64,000 bases of DNA from Hermatobates lingyangjiaoensis. Its lineage: Eukaryota; Arthropoda; Insecta; Hemiptera; Hermatobatidae. Below, in pieces: positions 35,614-48,880 of this stretch. The notes beneath the pieces were generated by a model. That model searched no databases. It worked only from the letters and a program-made list of their open reading frames with translations, and had not been told where the DNA came from. The position numbers and the translations under genes are program-made. Location: the NCBI GenBank assembly GCA_026182355.1, contig JAPFBL010000007.1:1054001-1118000 (forward strand). Reading direction: 5' to 3'. Numbering within the stretch: the stretch's first letter is position 1; the number at the start of each line of letters is the position of its first letter.

Positions 35614-35836
35614 GTGGACATATTCACTGTCGACATATGTTAAAACAAGTGGACATGTTCACTTTCGACACATGCTAAAACAAGTGGACATATTCACTGT
35701 CGACACATGCTAAAACAAGTGGACATATTCACTGTCGACATATGCTAAAACAAGTGGACATATTCACTGTCGACACATGCTAAAACAAGTGGACATATTC
35801 ACTGTCGACACATGCTAAAACAAGTGGACATATTCG
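35614..35836. repeat. 35-bp minisatellite, six copies plus a partial
   Basis: Units start GTGGACATATTCACTGTCGA at 35614, 35649, 35684, 35719, 35754 and 35789, and a seventh breaks off after GTGGACATATTC at 35824. Each unit holds a GTCGAC palindrome (SalI-like), lost only in the second copy (TTCGAC). Unit length is constant and divergence is very low. Confidence 0.97.
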
Positions 35837-38620
35837 TGACACACAGGAGGAGAAACACTGGCCTAGTTAGTTTCAGCGGAAGTAACAAAGGTTACAAACT
35901 GTAATTGCAAACATCCGCATCGGGATGCAAAATTGAATGTATATAATATTTAACAACGACAATGCCTTCAACTTCATCCTTTATGTTTACTCTTATTTTT
36001 CTAGTAATTTTCCTAATCTTACTAATATCTTACATAACCCTTATGTAATGTTTACTTACAGTAGCAACACTTGTCCTAATTAGCTTCTTCTTTTTCTTCA
36101 TAACTGTGATATGTTCTATTTACAAACAGAAGTTATTTTTATTTTATCTAACGCCTCCACTTGGAAGCTTGACGTCTTTTGTGTTACTCAAGGAGCTAAA
36201 TGACGACTCTTTATACGAGAGCTATGCTATGAGGCTGTGTGCCTGACGGCTCGTGGCGTCATTATTAGATTGTTAAGTGTTAACATCATGGCAATAGTGG
36301 ATCAGGTATGGGCTTGCTGTTAGTACTTAAGAGTCGAGGCTATAATCTTGGTGCTGCCTCGTGCAGAAGACAGATGACAGGTAACGAGCACTACTCTTGT
36401 AGACGGCGTAAAGCTAATGGACTAGAACCTCTACGATGCCAGGTGAACCATCTTTACTCTAATAAACTAAGCTACTCCAAAATAAACGACTCTCGACTTA
36501 TAACAACAGGATAATGTGGCTCACCCATAACTTTAGTATTTGCCAAAGAACCAATGATGTTATCCTTCTGCCCCCAGAGGAGGACTGAAGTTGAGAGGAG
36601 CTCATAACGTGAGAGTCATCAAAATTACTATCAATTAACTTACCAAAGGAATAAACAGCAAATAATTAAAAATGTTGAAATATTAACCAACTTTATTTTA
36701 AAAATGAATCTTTATTTTATGAAAAATGATTTGATCAGTAAAAACTCCTGATCAAAAGTAAATTTAATCTATGATTATTTTAATATTTAGGGATAACATC
36801 ACTGAAAACAATATTTTGACTAAAATAAGAAGAAAACGAAATTTGTAATCTCCTATGTGTTTCAAAATTCTTTTGAGTCATTTGTTATTAAAATACTTTA
36901 ATCTATATAGTTTGCTTTCGATTTAGACCAAAACACGATTTGAAAAGAGATCGACATAGAATTCATGAAGCGTAAATAAAGTTGGCTCATTAGTAGTTAA
37001 AGACCGTTAATGTAATCACAAAAAGTGAAAAATCACTTCCTATATATTATTTTTTTTAATTATATAGAAACTAATTCTTTAAATTGTTCTGTACATCAAA
37101 ACTCGACCATGATACTGTGCAAGATGACGATATCTAATTTGATTTCAATTGGATTTCTTTAGTCCGAACGAACAGACAGACAGATAGACACTTGATTTTG
37201 ATATTTATAAATAATGTATCAATAACTAAGCACTTTCTATATTCACTACCCTAGCATATATACGTATTCATTGTCCTAAACCTTTCGTTTTGTCAGTTGA
37301 TTGTGCAATGTATATATCTATTAAAAGTAGGAAAGTAATTTACTGTAATAGTTACCAATTATTAATCTCTTCCCATTACAGTTCGTAATAGGTACAGGCC
37401 TTTATTACCACAAGAATACACTATCTGACTTCAAATGCTGTCTTCATGTCTGTCTATGTCTACACTTTCTGACGCAGTTCATCATAAAAACCATACTGAA
37501 TGTCGATCGCATGTTATAGTGGCTTTATACATTCACAAGAGACAATTACTGTCTCTAGACGAAATTTCCTTTTACGAGTATTTAAAGAGTATTATCCTTA
37601 ATTACTACATCCTCTTTATCATTTTAAATGTATTTTACTTTGGTATGCATATACGATATCATATTCAAGATACTATTCATGATGACATAAGTACAAAACC
37701 AGTTAAGAGATATATATGAGGTAAAACGGTGTATTTTTCTAATAATATTTTGAAGAACCTATGTTGTTCTAACGATAATGTTAGAACCACTGTCTTCGTA
37801 AAAAGTAGTATTTCTTCCTTTACCAATTAATAGAGAATTATTTGGTGTCCAAAAAGTGTTGGTACCTTGCAATGATCCACATTTGCTTATCATGTTATTA
37901 GCGTTACTTGTTTACACTTCATACTTTAGTAAAGTGGACCAGTTTCAATCTGATATTAATAACTCTTACCATGAGGTGCATTATTACTGCTTCTGCAGTA
38001 GACACAGAACAGTAGAACTTGAAGGGTATAATTATATTGAAGCACTGAATACAGTGTTTAGTAAATGTTTCCTTGTAAGGTAAGAGGAAATGAGGTACTG
38101 AACGAGCTATCACTACATGCAAAAGTTAAATCATTCCTTGATAACACTTTAGCACTCACATTCTCCCATTGAGTCAATATTGGACGTATATCCACTTTTA
38201 TGTCTTTCAATGAGGTATTAACAAATATTAACTATATATATACATACATGAGCATGAGTACATATTGTTTGACAATCCTACAAAAATAATGAACTCATTT
38301 AATGCCATTTTATTTGGAACTTACTTAATTCTAGTTATAAAATGTTTTTATTAATACTTCAAAATCACTGCTGTTTCACTTGAACTGCTGATTTAATAAG
38401 AAACAATATTTAACTTGCAAAAAAAAAAGTTATTACTCTGTGAAATTTTAAAGATAGCTAAAATTATTTTTCATTATATATAACTGCAATTATTATAGTA
38501 AAAGTAAATAGGTAAAAATGGTGCATCAGATGAGTACTGAAATGTAGAGCATGTCAGTTTTGTCTATGTCTTGTTCCTTGGCACATTACATACATCTAAC
38601 AAGATTTTACAAGAGAAATA
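35837..38620. other. Unassigned sequence
   Basis: A GC-richer stretch at about 36150-36530 contains ATGGCAATAGTGGATCAG followed by GTATGG, which could be a first coding exon and donor. No partner exon is known, so no gene is called. Small frames at 37435-38083 show no coding character. Confidence 0.4.
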
Positions 38621-39085
38621 AAAAATCAACGTCTAAACCACCAAAACTTTCAAAAAAAAGCACCAAGATCTCCTGTGAATAATAAGAATCATGATATAAT
38701 TTAGATGGAAGGTAAATAAAACGATTATATATGAAAGAACAATGTTGTCAAAGAGATTTCATGGAGTAATGATTAAACTGAACAGAGCGAATACAATAAA
38801 CACTACAATCGGTTGTCTTAAATTAACGAGAGCAATAGCATTTATCTAAAGGGTTTCCACCAAACTACCAGATAAATGTTTTTCTTATTTGTTCCACAAC
38901 CCCGTTGTTTACCCTGACTTGGCCAGTCCTTTGTTCCCTTTCTGGCCTTTCCTCCCTTTAAAATACCTCTTACCTTCCCTTCCCAATACCACATCATAGG
39001 TCCGCTTTCTCCTGCTCCATTCAACGAGCGACTCTCACAATGACTAGTTATTTTCTTCGAAAGATCTTAGTACCTATTCTGAATT
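38621..39085 (+). mobile_element. PLE-like 3' tail remnant with hammerhead relic
   Basis: 38627-38690 carries a family B terminus (ACGTCTAAACCACC). From about 38828 the order GAG.GCAATAG, ATCTAAAGGGTTT, CAGATA..GTTTTT, then a CT-rich block with CCCTTTAAAATACCTC, parallels the sequence after the GIY-YIG remnant at 52920-53060. It ends with GAAAGATCTTAG at 39059-39070, the 3' half of the hammerhead-like motif. The CTGANGA half is decayed. Confidence 0.55.
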
Positions 39086-39860
39086 CCTTAGTAAATTATC
39101 TTAATCTAAGCCAAATCGCTGCTTCATTTTGTTTCTTTTTTATTCTGCTCTTCAAAAGAGGACATGGTTGATGGTGTTGTTTTGCATTTATTAGTTACCA
39201 TATAATCAAAATGGAGAAATATATAACAAGAAAGGAAGTATATTACATTAACTGCAAATATATTCCATCATTAGTTTATAAACACTTCTGTTTTTTTTTC
39301 TTCAAGATGAATTACTGATAGAAATATCCATCTTAGAATCTTTTAACCTGGAATTTTCAGTTACATTTATATATGCTTAATAATAAAACACAATTTCACT
39401 GATACTAGTTCGTTAATAACTCTCGCTACTTCATATACAGAATATAACACATTTTCTATAGTCGGTATGTTTCATAGGTCGACCATCGCAAGCATTAGTC
39501 AAGAGGTAATAACCACCCCACAAGGAAAGAAAAGGAGGAGTTGAGACTAGCAAATACACTTCAACCCACTTGGGCTAACTGATTCCATCGATGCCTTTTG
39601 TACTGAATACTGAGGTTCGCATTGTATTGACATGAGCTTGTACAATGTCTGTTCCTAGTAAAGATTCTTACTCTTACGAACTTGAGTGATGCAAAATTTA
39701 AGGTTGCTATGTACAATCAACCCGTAACGTGGATTGCCCCTAACTAAAATGGATGCTGCACAATAAACACTTTCTAAACTTAAAAACACAACAATCCTGT
39801 AAATGTTAGTGTTGGAAACAACTATACGAATGAGAAGGTATACGCTTCACTCTTGAAGAG
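39086..39860. other. Unassigned AT-rich sequence
   Basis: Nothing recognised. It may include the undetectable 5' part of the retrotransposon that becomes readable from 39861. Confidence 0.4.
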
Positions 39861-41210
39861 TTGAATGCTGTAAATAAAATCCTTGTAATAATTTATGGGG
39901 CCCTTGCAGAACTTCTCTTATGTCTAGGAAAAATATTAAAATCTTTGCTATTTGTCATTTTTAAATTTGGGAGTGAGAAAGTACTATCCGATTCCTGGAA
40001 CACAGAGATCATCCCTATTCTGAAAAACTATACACCTTCAAGCAGTCCAGAAACTTTTCATCCAATAGCACTGAATAGTGTACAGGATGGTTTTAAATCG
40101 TTTGGAGCGGTTTCTATAGGTCAATAGTGTGATTCCTCAAATCAAGCTGGCTCCGGAAGAAACGTAGATAGAGTGAATCACAATGCCATTGGCTATAATC
40201 ACACGTTGGATACACCGATTCCCATTATTACAGTAACATTTTGTAAGTTTGCACTCGGTGGGTGAGGCGGCACATATAGTTGGAGCCTCGGGTAATCTAA
40301 CCAATTCATGATTAATGGGTGCTTCATCATAAAATGAGTTACACTATCATCCCTTGAATAGCACAAAAGACGAAACGTCAATGAGCGTGGGCGTTGAAAG
40401 TGAAGCAGACTGCCCTGACGGTTCGAGAATCAAAGAGGACTTTCACAAAAAGCAGGCTTTGGTACTTCTAATTGATTTTGATCCCTCGAGTGTATTGGTA
40501 GAATTCCTGGTGTTAATGGTCCTACATGCTGACGACTTGTTGTAGGAAAAACAGTTCTGAAATCTTGTCAAAAATCTGCTACATTCTCTAACTGATGAAT
40601 GGATTCTAATGAGATAGAAGTCAGCATTCTCAGACGCCTTCCATCAGTCTGTCTACCAAAAAATAAGACATATACATTTGAACTATGACAACCACCATCT
40701 AACAAGAACTAAAAAGATGCCCGTTTGTACCTGACAAATTTACTGGAAGAATCATATCAACTAACTGGAGGAATAAGGCTAAAAGAAAAATTCGTTACTA
40801 AAGAGGCTTACAACTATGGTACGAGGATATTTGCACACTAGCGGTCACAGAATGTGGTGCGGAGCTTCTAATAATACCAAATAACACCACTACGCAAATA
40901 TTAAATTCAGCATAAAATAAAGAGCTGAGAATGCCTAATGGGAGTCCGGAGTCTAACTTTATTAAAGCAATTGATATGATTACTGGGAGTGCAGAAGGAA
41001 GATGATGGCAAATGTATGTGGGACTCAAAAGAAATATTGATTCAACGGCATCTTTACTAGTGTCATCGCAAAGGCTGGAAACTAAAGGAAGCTTTGCTCC
41101 TAGTGGGCTTGGGTCACTATCCGCCACTATCAACAAACAGTAAAATGTTAAAAGTTTAGAGATTCGTCGGAGAATCACTTACTATTTGAAGATGGTTTGC
41201 AAAGCTAACA
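39861..41210 (+). pseudogene. Decayed non-LTR retrotransposon reverse transcriptase (Jockey/CR1-like)
   Basis: Broken reading frames show ordered reverse-transcriptase landmarks. 39900-40090 gives SDSWNTEIIPILKNYTPSS followed by FHPIALNSV, like the family's W-K-x-A-I-I-I-P-I-L-K and Y-R-P-I-A-L-T-S. 40410-40545 gives EDFHKKQALVLLIDF, the motif A region (DGF..K..T.AVF.DF), and ends HADDLL, which resembles the ADD active-site motif. 40800-41000 gives TECGAELLIIPNNTTTQILN and ELRM..GSPESNFIKAIDM, like the post-polymerase thumb (L..IQN.ALR..TG....TPI). Several stops and frameshifts mean it is inactive. Confidence 0.65.
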
Positions 41211-41800
41211 CCACACCACATGAGTTGAAGCTTATTTTCTGAACACAATGCACTAGTACTACCCAACTTCCCATTAGTTTCATGTGAACACTGAGTGGTC
41301 TGCAGAGGAATGATATGAAAACTCGTGAGCGGGGGTTTTCTCTTCAGAATTTCAAGTGGCTAAACGGGTAGGAGCGGTAGTTAATAGTTCCAGGGAGAAA
41401 TAGCTACCCTGTATAAGGAGAAGAATAGATGGAACACTCAGCTGGCGATTCCCTCGCGCTCTCACAGGAACGAATGCGGTACTATCTGAGAACGAAGGAA
41501 CCCCCGCATGTCGATCACTGGGTGCAAGAGACTTGACAGTCACCTCATACAGCCCTAAGTGGGCACTGCCACTGAAGCACGGTGGGTAATAACGAGGCGA
41601 CCAGCTGGGAAAAGCATCCGGACGTCACTAATTAATTGCCCATGTACTTCAATGACTCTCAAAGGTGTTACAGGGATTCCTAAACCACGATATACACAGA
41701 AATGAAGTGTTCCTTGTTGATGAACACGAACCTGTAAAATACACGAGGGCAGAAGAATGGTCAATTCCCATTTGAGAACTGTCCAAATTCAAGTTGCTTC
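41211..41800. other. GC-richer block after the retrotransposon relic
   Basis: Noticeably richer in GC than the surroundings and directly downstream of the reverse-transcriptase relic. It is probably the RNase H region or 3' part of the same element, but no motif can be named. Confidence 0.35.
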
Positions 41801-44800
41801 ATTTCTATTTTTTTGTTTTATCGATTTATATTATTCTTTATAAATTTACCAAAAAAAAGTTAAAATTACAAAGGTGAGTTGGGTACACGATTGCAAACGA
41901 TGGTAATTCAAACGATGGCAACGATATAGAGTCTAAAAAACAGTATTAAAGAACTAAATGATCTAATCAATAGATTCTTATATAAAGAAAACACCTTTTT
42001 TAGAACAGAAATACATACGTTTCGAACACATAGTTTTTCCACTGAAATATTAAAACTTAATTTACTTTTCATATTTTATTGTATTTATTGCTTAAAAATA
42101 GTATGACATAAAGATAAGGATATAAAAATAAGTTTGTCCTAAATATGACGACTTTGGAATCCACCATGTACTTATGCAATAACTGCTTCTTAATTAGAGA
42201 CTAAAACTTATAACAACTTATATTGTGTTATTCTATAACAAAATCTGTACAACAAACAACTGTATGCTGCACAGAACAGATGTACAACAATTTGAAGTAG
42301 ATTATTGGTAAGTTTCATTAAGCTTGGACTAGTTTCCCCCTTCTAATAATGTTCCATTTTCTTAGATGTAGCAGCATGCTATGCCACTGATAAGTTAAAA
42401 TATCGGAGTTAAATCAATGGTAATCCTAAAGAGATGCCTTACATTATTTTAAATGAAGAAGTGGTTCAGATCATTAAATATATTAAAAGTCTCAACACGA
42501 TTTATTAGTTATTTATTCACTTATTTATTAATTTGAAGATTTAAGAAGTTTTCTAATTATAATATTCAAGTTAAATAAAATATATTTGATAGTAAGACAG
42601 AGGTTGTTTACAAAGACTATAAAACTGCATATGAGATATGTTTCATTCATTTGTACTTTATTAAATTGAAGAAATTAGATATTGTAACTTCATTAATAAA
42701 AACTGTTAGAAATTAAGCATTTTTACATTTTCTTTATATCAATGTTGTCATTAAATAACGATTAAGAACCTTTTAATTATTTGTACAATATTTAGTTGAT
42801 AACCAAACATTTCTAAATGCTATTCCACTTTGTTATACTGTATTATACACTTTCGTCTCACAATAAATGTTTCAGTGCTTACTTTTACAGAGATATAAGG
42901 TTTATAGGAGAGAGTATTCAAGGGATTAATTCTGATAAATTATTTATTAATATATCAAAAAGAAAATTAAATGGCAGACTTGATTTAAATAAAAACACCT
43001 AACAGTTCTAGTAAAGTTAATTTACTTGTAAAAATATAATATTGGGCAATTACATTTGAATTAACATAGGCAAAACAACTTGCTAGTATAGTAGTATAAT
43101 AGTTAGAAGACCTGCCAGTGGTATATTTCCAATAGTCCAAAAGTTTAAAATTTTAATAACTATGCTTTCAAATTTCCTAACTACAATACAAAAGCAGGGG
43201 GGAAATCAAGTTGTTTGTTCTAATTACAGGTAATCGATGCAGTTTCAGAATTCATCAGTCTTTTGACAAAATCACAAGATTTATAAAACTTTAACTTTAT
43301 CTTCTAGCAAAATATTTATATACATAGTTTATTCTCAACACACAAGATTGATAAACAGATAAATAATTGATGTTTTGGATTATACAAAACATGCACATTT
43401 TACATTACTCAAAGTTTTCATAAATTTATCACTGATAGTTTATGTGTAATACAAAATTACTATTTTAATTCAATTTTTTATATTGAAACTAATTCGCAGG
43501 TTTTTATTTGACATTAAGCTGTTATGGCGACAAATTAAATTATCTAGATGCTGGCACTAATATGAAAAAGTTTTTTGTGTGATCAAAAAACTCAATAACC
43601 ACTTATCTGTTAATCAAATAAATTGCTTAATTTATTAAACACGAAATTCTGTATGTTTATTCATTTTCCTTTTTATTGTTATAACATCCACCTATTATAT
43701 ATTTATTTCTTTATTTTCTTTATTCTTACAACCGTTTATGGTTTACACCAAATTGATAATATGAATGAAGTTTATCTACTCTTAGCATTAAAATTTTGTA
43801 GCAAAGGGATGATTGAGCAATGTCAAACATCAAACTGTAATCTCTCATACAGTTAAAGGTTATAATTAATCTAATTAACTATTGTTAACAATAATTAATT
43901 AATTTGATTATTTTATTAATAACTTTGATTGTAAATTTGTTTATTAACAACTGTAAACGAGGATTACTTTCTTATAATGTGAATTTATTTATATTTAAGA
44001 ACATCAGTGTTTCCTCAAGTTTTAGTAACACATTATCTAATCTAATCTTACAGTGCAAAGTATGAAGCCAAAAGAAGATTAAATAATGCATATAAATGCA
44101 GAGTAAAAAGGTGTTAACTTCAGTTTGTCAATAACTAAGCTTGATGAAAGAAATTAGTTAGAAGTGGAACTTGAAATTAAGTAAACAAGTTGTAAATAAG
44201 TTTTCTAAAACTAGTCAGCATATTATAAGTGTTTATAACTTTTAAAAAAGAGATAAATAAAGATGTTTAACAAATATTTCTCATATTCTAATGTGAGGAA
44301 AAATATTACAAGACCATAAAAATTAAGAGCAGTTTCTTGAATGATGCAAGTGTTTTAGTCATTAAGAATAAACTATAATTAAATGTTAGAAACAGGAACC
44401 CTCAATGTTGAGAAATTTGAATGAATTTCCACTCTTTAGTTAATTGTAGACAAGGATTACTTTCTCATAATGAGAATTTATTTATATTTGAGTGTAAATT
44501 CCCCGTTGTGTTTACTCAAATTTTAAATGAAAATAGTGTTTGCAGGGAACTATCTGGAATATTTGAAAGAAAAACAAATTAGCAAGACAATTAGCATTGA
44601 GCATTGCCGAAATCGACCTTGTGAACGGAAATAAACAGGCAGCTTGTTTAGTTTATTGATGTACCAGAATGATGAGATGTAACTACAATCGTATGGAAGA
44701 AAGCAATATTGTATGTAAATTATTTAATAATAACTTCTTAATTGGAATAGAAATAGAACAAATTAATTCATATGTTATTTATCCACAAGCAGTGATGGAG

Positions 44801-46530
44801 TATTTCAAAAATATTCAAGTAGGTGCCCGAATAACTGTAATCGATTCAGTCTATAATAGGAAATAAATCCTATATTAGTATACGAAATTGTTTAGAAAAT
44901 ATCCATTCAACCAAAATAACATATTTTTTCAGAATGGAAGTTAAACAATAGACATAGAACTTTAAAACTGTAAACATTCCCAAAAAACAAATATGCTTCA
45001 GCAGAGTAGGGCAATCGTAACTTCGATCCTTCATCTATTCCTGAAAATCATTAACGAACTTTAAAAAAAAAAAAGCAGAGAAAAATTCTTTTAAGAAAGT
45101 AACACAAAGGAATATTCTCTCTAAGGTGAATAAAGAACAAATATAAAAAAAATTCTTCCCCGAAATGATTCCCTGTTATTAAGGGGAAATAAATCGCAGA
45201 AGTGTGTACATAATTTTAATTCGATTTTAGAATGAAGTTCAAGTCAATGGAATAAGTTTACCTCAGTTACTGATTACTGATGTGGTTATCAGTGTTTCAA
45301 GCTCTCACCTACTGGAGGAGCCCTGGATCAGTTACAGCACTTTATTGATTTACTACACTAACCTTAAAAGGTTATTTCGGCCACAAATTAACGAAACCTT
45401 TCTAAATCTTCGCTGTCATCTATAATTTCAAAGCCTTCAATGAAGATAAAAAACCAATTAGAAATATTGGCTTAATAAATATTTCAGAATTAATAAAAAC
45501 CTATAATCTTTAAACATTTTTTTTAAAAATACATCATTATAAAAGTTAACTTACTACAAAGGACATAAAATTATTACGTACTATAAAATTTGAACGAAAT
45601 TGATATGAACAATAACACCCATTAAGAGCTAAATAAATATATTTGGGTAAGTTTTAATACATTTTGCAATACATGCCCTACTTATACATGCTTGAGGTAA
45701 TAAGTGTAATAAAAAAATGTTTAAACCATAATCAAACAATGGGAACGACAATGGAGTGATAAAAAACTGATAAGAAGATGGGTAACTCCACCTACGTGAT
45801 TATTTATTAAAGCGGATTCTGTATTTCACATAACAGAACCTACACAATTCGCAAAGAGATCACTGGTAACAGACCTTATTCGTATAATGTTAAAAATAGA
45901 TTACATCAAAATAGAAGAGGTCTCCACGTATGAATTACTCTTCAGACACGTATGAAATATAAATAATAATTAACATTTTTATTTAAAAGATTAATAAAAC
46001 AATAATAATTAAACTATGAACTGTAGTGGTTTAAAATTTCTAGTAAGCAGAACTAAAAATAACATGACACAGCAACCATATTTACCGTATTGACGGTGGT
46101 AATCGGGGCAACCCATATAAAGGAGTTCTTCATGAAAACTTTCAAACATATTAAATTAAATAATCAAATGAAATTAGCACCTCCCTAATGTCTAAAGTTA
46201 TGAAAATATATACCTAGAAAATGATATCAAAGATATGGGTGTGGGCGTAAAATCCCCAAAATTATTTATTCAGTAAAAAAAAAGTTACCTCCAATTTTTG
46301 TTGAAAACAGAAGGTGTTGGTGACTGGTCAACGTTAAGGTAACTCAAAATTGATTGGGCATCGAAATTATCTGGCTTTATCATATCGACTTTATTCGTGT
46401 TAAGGCACATTACATAGTTAAAATCATTTACAAGTGAGTCCTCCATTTATGATGAAATATATATGAGGCCGATAGAAAAAAAAAATCTTGTTATTTTAAT
46501 AAAAGGGAATAACTTTAACGTTAATACGAA
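41801..46530. other. AT-rich stretch with no gene recognised
   Basis: Long A/T runs, scattered small frames of no coding quality and a small imperfect palindrome near 43868-43920. Nothing here can be supported as a gene or RNA. Confidence 0.55.
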
Positions 46531-46690
46531 AATCGGAGGGGACCCAAAATGGAGAGGTGGCGCTGCAGAGGAACTTCGGAAGGGAGACACCAAGCGACGA
46601 CGTAGATAAAAATTGACTAAATCGGAGGAGGTTAAACTGTGAAATCAGTGTTGCCATCGTCGGCACTGCGGCAAATTCCAGTCTCTAAAA
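46530..46690 (-). promoter_or_regulatory. GC-rich island, possible promoter or 5' exon
   Basis: A sharp local GC and CpG rise in AT-rich surroundings. On the minus strand it reads CCGACGATGGCAACACTG, which resembles TGG-x-CACAC/ACACTG promoter elements of arthropods (Motif 1-like), and further on CTACGTCGTCGC. Orientation and position would suit a distant CPEB start on the minus strand. This is inference only. Confidence 0.25.
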
Positions 46691-48620
46691 TTAGAGAGAC
46701 TCAATAAAGTACTATTACAAAAAATCAATAAGTCATTCTTGACTCTGTGCTGAGTCACGAAATAAGAATTTATCTTCCTTCTTGAATACTTTTTTAACAT
46801 TGATTCATTAAAATAGTTTGTTAATCAATACTAGAAACTAATAAGAAGGAAATTTCAAAAATACTTGTTTCAAAAAACAACAAATAAGCTGGTGAAAAAC
46901 ACAAAAACATAAAAATTTACAAATGAATTTATTTTCATGAAATTTATTGTAAAGCATGATTTTCACGAACTCATTTTCAAAGTATGTTTTACTTACTTTA
47001 AGATAATGAAGAAGTTAAAGTAATTATTCTGATTTTGAACATAAATACAAGTATTATTAATGCTTTCAGATCGCTATTTAAATTTAATCAAGTAAGAAAA
47101 TATTCAAAAAAACTTCCACCATCATGTGTAAGTGAATCATTTTATATATTTAGTGAAAACTTGGCTATTCTGGATTTTATAATTTGCAAAATTATCTTTA
47201 TTTTTTCCCCATAACAGTGGGGTATTCATTTATTCAATGCCACTCTGGAAGCAGTGCAAATGGTATCTAGCTTATCAATTCATAGATGTTATCAAGTTGA
47301 TGAACCAGATGGAGGGTGAGAAATTTGGTGTTAATAGGAAGCAATGTGTTTTGATTATTTCATTTTTATTCCATGTAACGTATTTTGGCTTTCCCGTATT
47401 GTTTCCCTTATCTTGATAAACTAGTGTCCAATAGAAAACTGCTTACGTTTAAGTAAAGGGTTCTGGAATAGGTGAAAATTATACTTGTTAAGAGATTTCT
47501 GAGGAGTGTATTAACTTTTTTACACTTTTACTTTATCTTAGTGTGAACTATATTTGACGTCTGTCTTACTTTAATCTTCAAGTTTCGTATATCTTACTAA
47601 ATATGTGTATACTTCATTCTCTATTTTTTTCTATTAACTGTTCCAACGAAACATTAAATCATTTAATGGAAACAGTAAGCATACACTACCATACAACATC
47701 TTTAATTATTGTGAAGTGCAGTTAGACGATTTGGCTCCCTCAATATCAATTTCTAATATTATTTTGAAAAAAAACATTCTGATACCTAAATAAGAGAGAG
47801 GTCAATCACAATAAAGATAAATTATAATATTTGAGAATTTCAAAGGTTTAATTAAGACTTAATTTTATTGATTGTTTATTTTTAAAACTAATTGTTAGTA
47901 ATAAGTTCCATTATTACTATAATTTATTGCTCAAAATTGTAGGACTAAACTTATAAGATTGTTTTCAATCTAATTTTCAGTGGTTAACCATTCAGTGAAC
48001 ATCGTTATGACCTGAACCAGGAATGGTATTTGTTAGGGTGGAAATCCAGTTAATTTCTTCTAAATATTTAAGGAGAATGAATGAATGAATTAGTGATTCT
48101 GATAAGTTGTGCATTTTATGGAGTTCGTGACGTTCACATATAGATCTCTTTTTTAATATAAGGATTTTGAAGAAGTGGTTCGTTCGTACATCACTTAGAA
48201 GGTTGCTCACAAGAAATTTCATGAAATTCTATTAGACTGGTAATATACTATCATTGTGATATTCGATGGTTACTGAAAATAGTGATCCTTCATGTATGTG
48301 ATAGTAAGTCACATTTTGGGGTTTGATTCAAATCACTATTTGTTGAATTCAAATTATCAATTTGATTGTATTAATTATTAGTTAGTAGCTTCTATATTGT
48401 TTAACTACCTGCCATAGAATATTTATAATTTTGAATAGCTAACTACCATTTCCATTACCTTGCTGTAAACTCAGAAAATTGGTGTTAGTTAATTTTCAGC
48501 ATTTTAATTTGTTGTCTCAATTCATTAAAAAACATTTCTTTGCATTTCCTTTTTATTGATTAGTTTTTGCAAAAGTTACGGAGTTAGTTATGAAGGTAAG
48601 ATTTAACTGTGATATTTTAC
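46691..48620. other. AT-rich stretch with no gene recognised
   Basis: No supportable gene, RNA or repeat. The 76-codon minus frame at 47992-48222 has no recognisable domain. Confidence 0.5.
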
Positions 48621-48621
48621 C

Positions 48622-48829
48622 TATATATATATATATATATATATATCGTACATGGTATTCATCGATAAAAAGATTTCACATATACACGTGAAATAACAAT
48701 CAATGATCAAACCACAATAAGAAAATGGGAAAACAAGACTAAGATCTTTCAACCGTAACAAGCGGTCTTCGTCAGAGTCAAAAACCCAACTAGTTGGGTT
48801 TTCCCATTTTCTTATTGTGGTTTGATCAT

Positions 48830-48878
<49 letters not shown>
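48622..48878. repeat. Family A asymmetric foldback between TA arrays
   Basis: TA arrays at 48622-48646 and 48832-48878 bracket the element. The left arm (about 48671-48790) is complete, including the AAGATTTCACATATACACGT terminus. The right arm (about 48792-48832) is truncated, keeping only the outer 40 bases after AACTAGTTGGGTT. Confidence 0.85.
48737..48779 (-). ncRNA. Hammerhead-ribozyme-like motif, family A, most intact
   Basis: Minus strand: GACT, CTGACGA, AG, ACCG-loop-CGGT (4-bp stem II, loop CTTGTTA), T, GAA, AGATCT, T, AGTC. Stem I is fully paired, the core is complete, stem II is perfect and the stem III palindrome is intact. The expected cleavage position is after the T between AGATCT and AGTC. 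Confidence 0.55.

Positions 48879-48880
<2 letters not shown>

Noticed and set aside
35614..35836. CRISPR-like array
   Set aside because: Units abut with no unique spacers, so this is a minisatellite.
40798..41178. A 126-codon minus-strand frame with hydrophobic stretches
   Set aside because: The plus strand here carries reverse-transcriptase-like pieces, and the minus frame matches nothing.
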